Source of the DNA: CAWGCE01 sp964480915
GTDB lineage: Bacteria; Planctomycetota; Planctomycetia; Pirellulales; Pirellulaceae
Reading direction: 5' to 3'
Assembly: GCA_964480915.1 (NCBI GenBank)
Contig: CAYZRS010000004.1
Coordinates: forward strand, 80,736-144,735
Length of the DNA: 64,000 nucleotides
Shown here: piece after piece, positions 9,350 to 18,370 of the stretch
How positions within the stretch are numbered: position 1 is the first letter of the stretch
How the letters are laid out: each line of letters opens with the position of its first letter
Notes under the pieces: model-generated
Told to the model about the DNA's origin: nothing
Databases searched by the model: none
The model's input: only the letters and a program-made list of their open reading frames with translations
Position numbers and translations under genes: made by a program

Positions 9350-11782
9350 ATGACCAAACAGCTCATTTCTGCGCCGTTCACAATCACGATCAGCTTAGCT
9401 TTTGTACTGATAGGTGTCTTGTTGCTCGCGCTGATGCTTGGCATGGCGCCGGATGGTTCTCAGGCGCTGGCTCGAAATCGAATTGCGCTCTGCGAAACGA
9501 TTGCCGTGAACACTTCATTGGCGATCCAACGCAAGGACAAAGCGCTCATCGAAGAGGGCCTGGCAGCGGCCGTCTCGCGGAATACTGAATTGCTCAGGGT
9601 GGCCATCGTCCGCAAGAGTGGCGAACTGATGTATGCGACCGGCAGTCAACCCAGCGGCGCGATGCCCGTTGACACCGTCACCGTGCCGCTCGCGTCCAAC
9701 GGTGAATCGTGGGGGACGGCTCAGCTGTTTTTTAAACCGCTCAACCAGGGTCAATTAGGCGCGATGAACACGCCAACGCTGCGGCTGGTTTCGTTCATCG
9801 GTGCTTTGGGATTCCTGATCATCTACATTTATCTCAAACGCGTTTTACAACATCTCGATCCCACCAAGGTCATTCCCCAGCGAGTGCGCACGACGCTCGA
9901 TACCCTGGCGGAAGGCCTTGTTGTTATCGACGAGAATCAGACGATCGTGCTGGCGAACAATGCCTTTGCTGAGTTACTCGGCGAAGCGCCCGAAGAAATG
10001 GTGGGGCGTGAGATTCGTGACCTCCCCTGGACGCAGGTCACAGATGACTATCCTTGGTCGATGGCGATCGCTTCGGGCCAGGTCAATACCGGCAGCGTGA
10101 TTCGCATGCTCGATCGTAACGGCGAAGCCAGAACGTTTCGAGTCAACTCGGCGCCGATCATTGGTGAAGATGGCAACTGCCAAGGTGCGTTAACAAGTTT
10201 CGATGACGTCACGGCGTTGGAAGAGCGCACATTGGCGCTGACCGAGATGCTCGAACGCCTGAAGACTTCTCGCGATCAGATTCGACAACAGAACGAAACA
10301 CTTCATGTACTTGCGACACGAGACCCGTTAACTTCCGCGCTCAATCGAAGATCATTCTTCGAGTTGATTGAGCCAATTTGGACAGAGGCAGTCGACGCCG
10401 ATCATCCACTCTGCTGCGCGATGGTCGACATCGATCACTTCAAGGGCATCAACGACAATCACGGTCACGCCATGGGCGACTTTGTCCTTAAAGCGACCGT
10501 CGCGATCTTGCTGGAAGAGTCCCGAGATTACGACATCGTCTGCCGCTATGGAGGTGAAGAATTCTGTGTCGTATTTCCCAAGACGGACATCGACGCAGCG
10601 ATGGCGATTACGGAACGGTTCCGCGAAGCGATCGAGGCTTTTGATTTCAACGGATTGAAAATTACGACAAGCTTTGGTGTGTCGAGTATCGAAATGGGCG
10701 CCACCGATTTTGCCAGGATGCAAGACCAAGCCGATCAGGCCTTGTTCTTCGCCAAGCGTACGGGACGGAATCGAGTGAGGCGATTCGACAAGATCCCAGC
10801 CGACTTTGACCTTCAGTCAACCCCCGACGAAGGAAGCCAACGTGAGGACGAATCCAAACCAGAGCCCATTCCCGTTGAAACCGTCTCGTGTCTGCTCTCC
10901 GCCTTGGCCTATCGTGATATCGGCACAGCAGAGCACAGTCGTCGCGTCGCAAACCTATGCGTTCGCATGGCAGACGGGCTGATCAAATGGTCCGATTCGT
11001 ACATTCTTGAGAACGCTGCATTGCTGCACGACATCGGCAAAATCGGCGTCCCCGATCATGTGCTCCTCAAGCCGGGCAATTTGACGGACGAAGAGTGGGA
11101 AATCATGAGAGCTCATGACGACATCAGCGTCGAGATCATCCGTTCCACGTTCGTCTGCGAAGAACTCACAGAAATCGTACGCACACACCATGCCTGGTTC
11201 GACGGCAATCCCAACGATCCCGACCTCCCAACCGGTGAAGATATTCCAATCGGATCACGCATCCTAGCAATCGCCGATTCTTACGACGCCATGGTCAGTG
11301 ATCGGGTCTATCGAAAGGGACGTTCGAAGGAAGAGGCGATGGCCGAACTGCGCAAGTGCGCCGGCACTCAATTTGATCCCCATTTAGTGGAACGTTTCGT
11401 CGCTTTGGTGAGCAGACAGGAAGAGACGCTGAAGGATACGGCGGCGATTCCAGACAAACAGATTGCGTTGAAACTGGGCGTGGAAATTGAGAGTCTCGCC
11501 AAAGCGATCGATGATCAAGATCGCGATTCGCTCCGCATGCACGCGGAGATCGTGCGAGCCACGGCGGAGGCCTGCTCGCTGGCTCCGGCAGTGCAATTGA
11601 CCAGCGAAGTCCTGGAATCGATCGACAGCGAAGACGAAGACTGGCTCAACACGCTCGAATTGGCCATCGACCTAATCGAAATGTGCCGGATGGCGCAGTG
11701 GGCGCATCTCGACACGACAGCAGCTCAGCAAACGAGTTCATCGATGACCAAGAGCCAGCCGATCGAATCGATCTGCGTGTAA
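9350..11782 (+). CDS. PAS-GGDEF-HD(GYP-like) c-di-GMP turnover protein
   Basis: Likely a membrane sensor that makes c-di-GMP and may also degrade it. The ATG at 9350 places a hydrophobic segment at once after the start; an in-frame TTG at 9266 would add 28 residues. Order: TM helix, a short extracytoplasmic region, a second TM (around 9780-9840), PAS (about 9880-10210), GGDEF with active-site GGEEF at residue 401 and a product-inhibition RxxD (RDYD) five residues upstream, then an HD phosphohydrolase domain (HDIGKIG at residue 560, later HH and SYDAM). The family's GYP signature is replaced by DGNPNDP, so the hydrolase half is atypical. About 100 C-terminal residues resemble a weak HPt-like helical bundle. 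It lies 200 nt after the giant surface protein, so a link to adhesion is plausible but inferred. Confidence 0.88.
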   Translation: MTKQLISAPFTITISLAFVLIGVLLLALMLGMAPDGSQALARNRIALCETIAVNTSLAIQRKDKALIEEGLAAAVSRNTELLRVAIVRKSGELMYATGSQPSGAMPVDTVTVPLASNGESWGTAQLFFKPLNQGQLGAMNTPTLRLVSFIGALGFLIIYIYLKRVLQHLDPTKVIPQRVRTTLDTLAEGLVVIDENQTIVLANNAFAELLGEAPEEMVGREIRDLPWTQVTDDYPWSMAIASGQVNTGSVIRMLDRNGEARTFRVNSAPIIGEDGNCQGALTSFDDVTALEERTLALTEMLERLKTSRDQIRQQNETLHVLATRDPLTSALNRRSFFELIEPIWTEAVDADHPLCCAMVDIDHFKGINDNHGHAMGDFVLKATVAILLEESRDYDIVCRYGGEEFCVVFPKTDIDAAMAITERFREAIEAFDFNGLKITTSFGVSSIEMGATDFARMQDQADQALFFAKRTGRNRVRRFDKIPADFDLQSTPDEGSQREDESKPEPIPVETVSCLLSALAYRDIGTAEHSRRVANLCVRMADGLIKWSDSYILENAALLHDIGKIGVPDHVLLKPGNLTDEEWEIMRAHDDISVEIIRSTFVCEELTEIVRTHHAWFDGNPNDPDLPTGEDIPIGSRILAIADSYDAMVSDRVYRKGRSKEEAMAELRKCAGTQFDPHLVERFVALVSRQEETLKDTAAIPDKQIALKLGVEIESLAKAIDDQDRDSLRMHAEIVRATAEACSLAPAVQLTSEVLESIDSEDEDWLNTLELAIDLIEMCRMAQWAHLDTTAAQQTSSSMTKSQPIESICV

Positions 11783-11798
11783 CGCTGCAATCAAAAAA

Positions 11799-11825
11799 GG
11801 CGTTGGAGCCAAACGCTCCAACGCC
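11799..11825. terminator. Bidirectional rho-independent terminator
   Basis: An 11-bp perfect stem (GGCGTTGGAGC paired with GCTCCAACGCC) with a 5-nt loop, six A on the left and a T-rich stretch on the right. It lies between the converging c-di-GMP gene and the DUF3467 gene and can serve both. Confidence 0.85.
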
Positions 11826-11854
11826 TTCTGCTTCTTTATGAAATGGGGCCACAC

Positions 11855-12220
11855 CTAGGCCTTTTGTGGCGGAGCCGAAGGCGTTGCCGCGCGCGCCGAT
11901 GGTTGCACTCGTTTCTGGACGTCCGTTTCCAGCACGCCAAACGCAGCCTCATGCCTTTGGATCGACATGCTCAACGCGCCAAGCAATCGTTTCGCCGTGA
12001 AGAAATTCACGATAATGCGTTGCGTGATGGGAATGGCTTCCGTTGGAACACCCATCGGCTGATTGTTCAAACCGAAATCGATGATCAATTCTTCCGGAGT
12101 GCCCGTCACGCGACAGAAGTTGGCGTAACAAGCAATCGAGCGAGAATCGTCAAACTTCACTTCGGAGCGCGCCGCCTTTTCTGCCGGTGCATCCGTTTTC
12201 GTCTCAGCGTCTTTTGCCAT
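11855..12220 (-). CDS. DUF3467 family small protein
   Basis: A 121-residue protein whose central part (FDDSRSIACYANFCRV, DFGLNNQP, ITQRIIVNFFTAKRLL) matches what I know of the DUF3467 family, small conserved bacterial proteins of unknown function. The ATG at 12220 is the only sensible start. The N-terminal 25 residues are charged and Ala-rich, the C-terminus Ala/Pro-rich; both look disordered. It is 185 nt downstream of the M50-HlyD gene on the same strand, so it may belong to that operon or have its own promoter. No signal peptide or membrane segment is visible, so it is probably cytoplasmic. Confidence 0.75.
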   Translation of the reverse strand: MAKDAETKTDAPAEKAARSEVKFDDSRSIACYANFCRVTGTPEELIIDFGLNNQPMGVPTEAIPITQRIIVNFFTAKRLLGALSMSIQRHEAAFGVLETDVQKRVQPSARAATPSAPPQKA

Positions 12221-12405
12221 GGTTGTGACCTTTCATTTCTTGAAACTAGTGGCTCGTTACATTGAGCTCGCTATGTATTGACTGTCTTAATGACCGTTAC
12301 AAACCTAAATCAGCGCGATGCGAGAATCATATCGGACAAATCGAAGCAAGTCGATTGGACTCCCATAAGATCGCTTATTCTTCTTGTTAAACTCCTGCGG
12401 CGCCG

Positions 12406-14640
12406 TTAGATATCGAAATGGAATGTCCGTGACAAGTAGCGAAAAATGCGATTGCCAATCGTCTGTTTTCCAGCTCGAATTTTCGCTTGCCCTCGATATC
12501 CGGCTTTCACCAGTCCGTCGGGAATTTCCAAGGGAACGCGTGCTTGATAAGTGGCGCTCAGCGGAATTTCATTTCCGGCAGCGTCCATCGTCGTGGCCAG
12601 GCCTCCGCCCGCCTGATTTCCCATGCCGGGCGGAGTTCGTTGCATCTCGCGAACCGATATTTCTTCGATTTTTCCAACCATCGGCACGTCGCATACCGCT
12701 TCGAAGAGGATCTTGACTTCCTGCCCCTCTTCCACGAAATCGACATCCGCCTGATCAATCGCGAGTACCGCCTCCATAAGGTTCGGGTCACCCACCTGAC
12801 AAACAACATCGGTCGGCTGGAGGAACATCCCTGAGTTCACTCGGTCAAATAATGAACCGCTCCAGGCCACAAGCTCTCCTTCGACCGCCGGGTTTTTCGG
12901 ACGCAACGGCGGTGCCATCACGACGCCATCTTGAGGCGCCCGCACGATCAATCGATCCATTTTTTGCTGCTGCTCCCGTAACTCACGCTCTTTTCCCTGA
13001 ATCGCCGCTTGGATGCTAGGGATCTGGCTCATCACGGAAGGTTCTGACGGACTGCGGCGGCGCAGCCCCTCCAAAGTCGCTTCGAATGACTTCTTCTCTC
13101 GTTGATGCTCTGACATCGCCCGCACCAGCATGCGGCTCGACAATCGGGCAATCGGATCGCCTTTCTTGACCGAGTCGCCTGGCTGGACATGCAGTTCTTC
13201 CACAATGCCCCCTTCATCGACGTAAACGACAGCAGAGTCCTTCGGTTCAATTTGCAAAGTGCAGCGAATGTTCCGAGGAATAGGAATCATCAGGATCAAA
13301 AAGATGAGAGCGCTGGCAATTGCCAACGTCGCAAACGCACGAGGCCATTTCACTTGGTCCATCCTTCCAGGAATATGTAAGAACTTCGCGCCTTTCCATA
13401 GCGGCTGCACAACGAGACCAAACAGGCCCATCAGCGCCAAGCCACGGCCAATGATCTGCAAACCGTAAGGCTCAAATACCGCATTCAGGAAAAACAAAAT
13501 CGAACAGAACACGAACCAGCGATAGGCGACCGCGGCGACCGTGTACATGCCGAACATGAATCGATTATTTTGGGGCAGAAACGGGTCGTCAGGCAATTCG
13601 AGTCCGAGGCAAACCTCCGCAGATGTTTTCTGCAAGATTTTGCTGGCCTTCGTCCTGAGGTTAGGAATCTCGATCAAGTCCGAGAGAATGTAATAACCAT
13701 CAAATCGTAATAGCGGATTGCCGTTGAATAACACGGTACTGATCGAGCAAATGAACATCACTCGCAGCGCCAAGTGATTCAGCAAGCCAGGTTCAGTGAA
13801 CCACCAGATGTAGGTAGCGATCGTCGCCATGATCAGTTCGAGGTAGATCCCCCCTGCCCCGATCGCAGCTCGATGATATTTGTTCGGCAGCATCCAAGAG
13901 TCGGACACGTTGCAGTAGAGGCACGGCGTGAGCACGAGGAACATCACACCCATCTCGTGGCACTCGCCACCGTAGTGTTTGCATAATAGGCCGTGCCCGA
14001 ATTCGTGAATGATCTTTGTCACGCCCAACACGCAACCGAGCATGAGCCAGTTCTTCGGGCCGAAGAACGATTCGAACGCGGGCAAGCGTGCTCGGAAGAC
14101 ATCGAATTGAACGCCAATGAGCAGCAAAGCGCCCAGCCCGAACACGATCAGCGCCATCAACGCGGCGGTTGTGAAGAGCCACCTCGTCCAAGGGTAAAGG
14201 CGATCCAAGAGCCATTCCGGGTCGATCCCTTTAAAGCGGATCGCCAGGATGTTGCTGAGCTTACCGAGGAGCTCTTTGCCCTCGCGCTCTTCGCCCCGTT
14301 TCATCAGCTGCTGGCCTTGGCCAGGAGCATCCGACACAACCAAACCGCTGCGATGCAGCGTCCCGATGAATTGCTGAAGATCTTGGTAGGTAATTTTGTG
14401 AGGCGCAAATTCGTCTTCAAATTGCTCTTTGATGTCTTCCAGGCTGGCATTGTCGCGCATCATATTCAAGACGGCGAATTCTTCGTCTTGAAATCGAAAG
14501 TACTTGAGCCCAATGGGCTCCTTCACAACCCAGTAAGAGCGGCCTTGATAGGTCTGACGCCGTGCGGTCAAGTCGGCCCGCATCGCCAGACCGAGCGGTC
14601 GAGACGAACTGGCAACGAGACTATCGGCAAGGTTGGCCAT
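12406..14640 (-). CDS. M50 (site-2-protease-like) peptidase fused to HlyD-type adaptor
   Basis: A 744-residue multi-pass membrane protein. Residues about 1-105 look like a PqqD-like winged helix domain. Membrane helices follow from about 152. The zinc site HEFGH lies at 212-216 and the third ligand in an NPLLRFDG motif at D314, the pattern of M50 intramembrane metalloproteases. After further helices a HlyD/biotinyl-lipoyl-like half begins near 450 (VDEGGIVEELHVQPGDSVKK), with a coiled coil and a barrel half (RAPQDGVV). Such chimeras are usually annotated as putative peptide zinc metalloproteases and linked to export or processing of peptides or surface proteins. It is the last of three co-directional adaptor genes (65 nt after the HlyD gene). 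Substrate unknown; the giant surface protein nearby is a candidate. Confidence 0.85.
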   Translation of the reverse strand: MANLADSLVASSSRPLGLAMRADLTARRQTYQGRSYWVVKEPIGLKYFRFQDEEFAVLNMMRDNASLEDIKEQFEDEFAPHKITYQDLQQFIGTLHRSGLVVSDAPGQGQQLMKRGEEREGKELLGKLSNILAIRFKGIDPEWLLDRLYPWTRWLFTTAALMALIVFGLGALLLIGVQFDVFRARLPAFESFFGPKNWLMLGCVLGVTKIIHEFGHGLLCKHYGGECHEMGVMFLVLTPCLYCNVSDSWMLPNKYHRAAIGAGGIYLELIMATIATYIWWFTEPGLLNHLALRVMFICSISTVLFNGNPLLRFDGYYILSDLIEIPNLRTKASKILQKTSAEVCLGLELPDDPFLPQNNRFMFGMYTVAAVAYRWFVFCSILFFLNAVFEPYGLQIIGRGLALMGLFGLVVQPLWKGAKFLHIPGRMDQVKWPRAFATLAIASALIFLILMIPIPRNIRCTLQIEPKDSAVVYVDEGGIVEELHVQPGDSVKKGDPIARLSSRMLVRAMSEHQREKKSFEATLEGLRRRSPSEPSVMSQIPSIQAAIQGKERELREQQQKMDRLIVRAPQDGVVMAPPLRPKNPAVEGELVAWSGSLFDRVNSGMFLQPTDVVCQVGDPNLMEAVLAIDQADVDFVEEGQEVKILFEAVCDVPMVGKIEEISVREMQRTPPGMGNQAGGGLATTMDAAGNEIPLSATYQARVPLEIPDGLVKAGYRGQAKIRAGKQTIGNRIFRYLSRTFHFDI

Positions 14641-14705
14641 GATACTAAGTTTTCGTGCGAGGTGACGTTTCCGTTCGAGCCAATGTTCTGGTTCGAAGGA
14701 ACGCG

Positions 14706-15644
14706 CTAGTTCATATAGACGCGAGCATTCATCCCCTTGCGGACAATGAAGTCGCCTCGATTTTCAAACTCGGTCCACACGCGAATACTATCGCTGATTT
14801 CAATGGACGAGCTGACAAAATCAATCTTTGCATCAAAGTTCTCATAGATGGGCTTTCCATCCTCGGCCCCGACTTCGATCTTGATCGTGACTTCGCGATT
14901 CTTCAATTCCGAAGGAGAGTATTTGCCGATCGGTACTTCCACCTGAACGCGCATCCGATCGAGCCGCACGATGTGACAAATCGGATCACCGGGGCGAACG
15001 AACGAGCCCTTACCGAGGTACTTCTTTTCAACCATGCCAGAAATTGGTGCCCTTACCTCGTGATGCCGTAACATCAACGTGGCGGCGTCATATTCGGCCT
15101 TCTGCTGCAGGACGGCAACTTTCGAAACGGACATTTCGTGCTGCGTGTTCTCGATGTTGAGCATCCCCGATTCCCACTCGAACTTGCGTCGTCGGATTTC
15201 GAACTCGGAGATCGCTTTTTTCTGTCGGCGGTTGGCGGCCACGGCATCGTCGTAACTCGCCTTGGCGACCTCGGCATTTTTCTTCGCATATTGCATGCGA
15301 ATGTCGCTTTCTAACTCTTTCTCGGCAGCCTTCCACGCGTAAAACGCGACCAAGCGACGAGCTTTCGCGTCCGTCTCATCGGTTCTCGCGACCACTTCGT
15401 CGAGTTCGACGATGTCACCTTCTTCTGGCGCTTGCGAGAGCACACCCGATTCGCTGACCGCCAAGTCCAACTCATCAATGTAGACAACGCTCCCTTTGAG
15501 CGAACCATCTTCATTGATGGCGACCTCTCCCGCCGGATTGGCGAACGGATCAAGCGGATCATCGATGGCGGGAAAGTCTTGCGCACCAACCAAGTTTGCA
15601 CTTAGCAAACAGAGCAATGCTGCCTGTGACAAATGACGAATCAT
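14706..15644 (-). CDS. HlyD-family periplasmic adaptor protein
   Basis: A 312-residue periplasmic adaptor (membrane fusion protein). The ATG at 15644 gives a clean signal peptide (MIRHLSQAALLCLLSANLVG, then AQ); a start at 15686 would put 14 polar residues in front. The first lipoyl half (GVLSQAPEEGDIVELDEVVA) is followed by an alpha-hairpin rich in Ala, Glu and Lys, and the second half by VRAPISGMVEKKYLGKGSFV. Adaptors of this kind bridge an inner-membrane pump or protease to an outer-membrane channel. It sits between a GAF-HlyD gene (49 nt) and the M50-HlyD gene (65 nt), surely one transcript. No ABC or RND pump gene is adjacent. Confidence 0.85.
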   Translation of the reverse strand: MIRHLSQAALLCLLSANLVGAQDFPAIDDPLDPFANPAGEVAINEDGSLKGSVVYIDELDLAVSESGVLSQAPEEGDIVELDEVVARTDETDAKARRLVAFYAWKAAEKELESDIRMQYAKKNAEVAKASYDDAVAANRRQKKAISEFEIRRRKFEWESGMLNIENTQHEMSVSKVAVLQQKAEYDAATLMLRHHEVRAPISGMVEKKYLGKGSFVRPGDPICHIVRLDRMRVQVEVPIGKYSPSELKNREVTIKIEVGAEDGKPIYENFDAKIDFVSSSIEISDSIRVWTEFENRGDFIVRKGMNARVYMN

Positions 15645-15693
15645 GGACGGCTCCGATCTCATCTTCGTAGCGATATTTGGCGCCACTTCAACG

Positions 15694-17739
15694 CTAGAAC
15701 AATATGGTGGACTGCAAGAATTCGACTAACTCATGGAACCAGACATAGCCAATGGACCGCTTGCCACAATTGACTTTAATCGTGACTTCGGTGCCTGGTC
15801 GGGGAAATTCGAGATCCTCTTCATTGATGTCGATTAGCAGTCGCACCGTTTGGATTTTCTCTGCGTTGAGCTGCGAAGCGTCGTGAATCGCATCGCGTCG
15901 CAGCACCCCTTTGAATTGGTCACCCGGGCTCGACTTGAGAATGTAAGAAACATCCCGCTCCTCGACGTTATCATCGACGAACGCCCGGACAACGTGGCCC
16001 ATGCGATCTTCTTCCATGTCGGCCACAATTTCCCACTGACTTTTGGGGTCCGTATCGGCAATCGTCAAAATGGCACTACCCGTCTGTACCGGCCGCTTCA
16101 ACAACGTGCGCTCGACATCCCAGGTCACGACCTCGCCATCAATGGGACTGGAAACATTCAGGTACTCTTGCTGCTCTCGAATCAATTTCAGCTGTTCATC
16201 AAAACTCTCAATATTGACCTTCAATTCCATCGAATCGGCGATCAACTTATTGCGGTCCACTTCCTTTTCGATCTGGGAAGACAAGCGCTTATTCGTATTG
16301 AATTGGTTCATCGCCGTGTCACGCTCGCGCCGAATTCGTTCGTATTCGACCGACAAATCAGCGTTCGTCAGCTTTGCCAGGCGCTCGCCCTTCTTTACCT
16401 TATCGCCATGCTTCACGAATAGCTCGTCGATCGTGCCGTCGACGCGGACAAACACGTGCTGGCGATTGATGGGCTGCAACGTGCCCGTTGCCTCCATGTC
16501 GAACGAATAGGGGATGAACACGAGCGCTAGAATCGCCAGAATGACGCCGGCTAGAGCGGCGAGCGTCTTCGGCAATGTACGCGCTTCAATCAACCACTTC
16601 AGCTTGCCGATTTTGCGCCACAACGGCATCAAGAACACCATGTTGTGTTCCACCGCGTTGGCCAGTGCCCGTTCACTGTGTTCGCTCACTAGCTTCACAC
16701 TTTGAGCGAATTCACCCGGCGACCGACTGTCTTCGATCTGCTCGACAATCAGTGTGCCGATGACGGTCCCTTCTTCTTTGCCTTTATTCCATTTCGAATC
16801 GTCACCGTCGGGAACGTGATCAGAAGGTCGGCGAAGCGGTAGGACCGCGACGGTCTTTGTATGCGTCTCGTCCACGTAATTTTGAACCGCTTGTTCGATC
16901 TGAGGCGGCAAGTCATCGCTGCTGCCGGTGAACCAGAGCGGTTCCCCCGTACGCATGACGGCAGTCGCCAATTTGCCCAGCAGCGTCACCGCATTGGATC
17001 GAGTATCCATCGTATCTTGGCCACTGACGGCCTCGACGCGGCATTTCTTGCCCTTCTTCAGCGCAACGCTGACTCGATCGCAACCGATAAGGCGGCGTCC
17101 TTCATTGGCAATCGTAAAAGCGGTCGATTTCGGATCGAGCCCCTCATGAACGGCGCGGGAGAATCGATCGACTTCCGTGAATAACGACTGCCAGTCGGTC
17201 AGCTCTTGGAGCTTCCTGCTACGCATGTACTCGTTGACATGCTGCGACATCTCACCAAGAAAACGCAGATACCCACGCTGACTCGCCGGGCCCGCGGTCG
17301 GACGTTGAAAAATCTCAATGATCCCAACGACGTCTTCGTTATCGCGAACCGGCGCCAGCACGAGTAAGAAGCTGGTTGGATTACCGGCTTCCTCATCGCC
17401 CGGTGCGCCAGAATATGGCGGCACAAGTCGGTTCTCGCCTGTCTTCATCACCGAGTGCAATAAGCGACCATGCCGTTGCTGATCGTCGCCATTATCTTCC
17501 GGGAACGCCTGCCGGATATTGCTTTGGTAGGCCAACCGCAGCTGGTTGTCTTTCATCTCCCAAATCGCGCCGCCGACAGCCGCCAGCGCCGTCACGACAC
17601 GTTGCATGAACTCGCCGTAGAACTGGGTCGGCTCGAGATTTTGTCGCGTAAGCCCCGAAATCTCGTTCACGAGACCGCGGATCTGCTGCTTGGTCTCTTC
17701 TACCGCGCGGGGGTCGACAGGTTGTTGTTCAGTGGACAT
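15694..17739 (-). CDS. GAF-domain protein fused to HlyD-type adaptor
   Basis: First gene of the three-gene adaptor operon, 681 residues, ATG at 17739. The N-terminal half is cytoplasmic and contains two GAF-like regions (about 25-170 and 190-365), the second ending in a loop-rich stretch with PLRRPSD and GTLIVEQI. One transmembrane helix (about 395-415, LAALAGVILAILALVFIPYS) leads to a HlyD/lipoyl part (VRVDGTIDELFVKHGDKVKK), a coiled coil, and the returning half (NVSSPIDGEVVTWD). GAF domains bind small ligands, so this protein could sense a cytoplasmic signal and pass it to a periplasmic adaptor. That coupling is inferred. No nucleotide-cyclase or kinase domain is present. Confidence 0.85.
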   Translation of the reverse strand: MSTEQQPVDPRAVEETKQQIRGLVNEISGLTRQNLEPTQFYGEFMQRVVTALAAVGGAIWEMKDNQLRLAYQSNIRQAFPEDNGDDQQRHGRLLHSVMKTGENRLVPPYSGAPGDEEAGNPTSFLLVLAPVRDNEDVVGIIEIFQRPTAGPASQRGYLRFLGEMSQHVNEYMRSRKLQELTDWQSLFTEVDRFSRAVHEGLDPKSTAFTIANEGRRLIGCDRVSVALKKGKKCRVEAVSGQDTMDTRSNAVTLLGKLATAVMRTGEPLWFTGSSDDLPPQIEQAVQNYVDETHTKTVAVLPLRRPSDHVPDGDDSKWNKGKEEGTVIGTLIVEQIEDSRSPGEFAQSVKLVSEHSERALANAVEHNMVFLMPLWRKIGKLKWLIEARTLPKTLAALAGVILAILALVFIPYSFDMEATGTLQPINRQHVFVRVDGTIDELFVKHGDKVKKGERLAKLTNADLSVEYERIRRERDTAMNQFNTNKRLSSQIEKEVDRNKLIADSMELKVNIESFDEQLKLIREQQEYLNVSSPIDGEVVTWDVERTLLKRPVQTGSAILTIADTDPKSQWEIVADMEEDRMGHVVRAFVDDNVEERDVSYILKSSPGDQFKGVLRRDAIHDASQLNAEKIQTVRLLIDINEEDLEFPRPGTEVTIKVNCGKRSIGYVWFHELVEFLQSTILF

Positions 17740-18370
17740 GACGCTTCTCGATAAGAGTCCGCTCGCCCGAATTTATGCTGTTTCAGCAAACCGCCAAATT
17801 GGCAAGTTTGTCTTTGCAGTAACTATCATCGAGCAAATGATATGCCGCCGTCGCTAGCTTTGACCGCTAACACCCGACGATCTTGCGCCTAACCATCGAG
17901 CTAGGCGACCATTCTCCAATGCCGGAAAACCAGCCAGCACAGTAATTTACCACTATTCACGGCCCGCCCGTTAACTACTCAGAAAAGTTCATACTTTTCT
18001 CTTCGACTTCTATCGGTCAGTGAGACATTTGCGCTTTCGAAGCACAGTCAAGATTGGCAAACTTTGACGCATCGAGGCAACTTGCCGTGGCGATTTGCAA
18101 CAGAATCCTGGCCGGCGACTGGCCAACGACTGGCCGGCGCACGACCGTTGAGGAAACCTCCGCATGGTCCATTCAACGGATCGCTAGCCTCATTCAGCCC
18201 GCAAATACAGCAAGAATGGCCCCTGTTTCCTGCGGAATGGCAGCCACCAAGTCGATTATTCCTAGGAAAAAAATCAAATTGAGGCAATCATGTAGATTCG
18301 AGGCAAATACGGATAAACTGGCGGAAGAGTGCCGTTTGTCGTACCGGAAACCATCTGTATTGGAATATCC
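17740..18370. other. Divergent intergenic region, 631 nt
   Basis: This lies between the start of the GAF-HlyD operon (minus) and the first haloperoxidase gene (plus), so it should carry both promoters. I see no convincing gene in it. The only clear structure is a triple 11-bp tandem repeat at 18108-18140. Confidence 0.6.
18108..18140 (+). repeat. Three tandem 11-bp repeats upstream of haloperoxidase
   Basis: CTGGCCGGCGA, CTGGCCAACGA, CTGGCCGGCGC follow without spacing, roughly one helical turn each, about 230 nt before the haloperoxidase start. This could be a stacked binding site or chance slippage. Confidence 0.5.

Noticed and set aside
13793..14215. Alternative minus-strand frame within the M50-HlyD gene
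   Set aside because: It overlaps the zinc-protease core in another frame and shows no family features.
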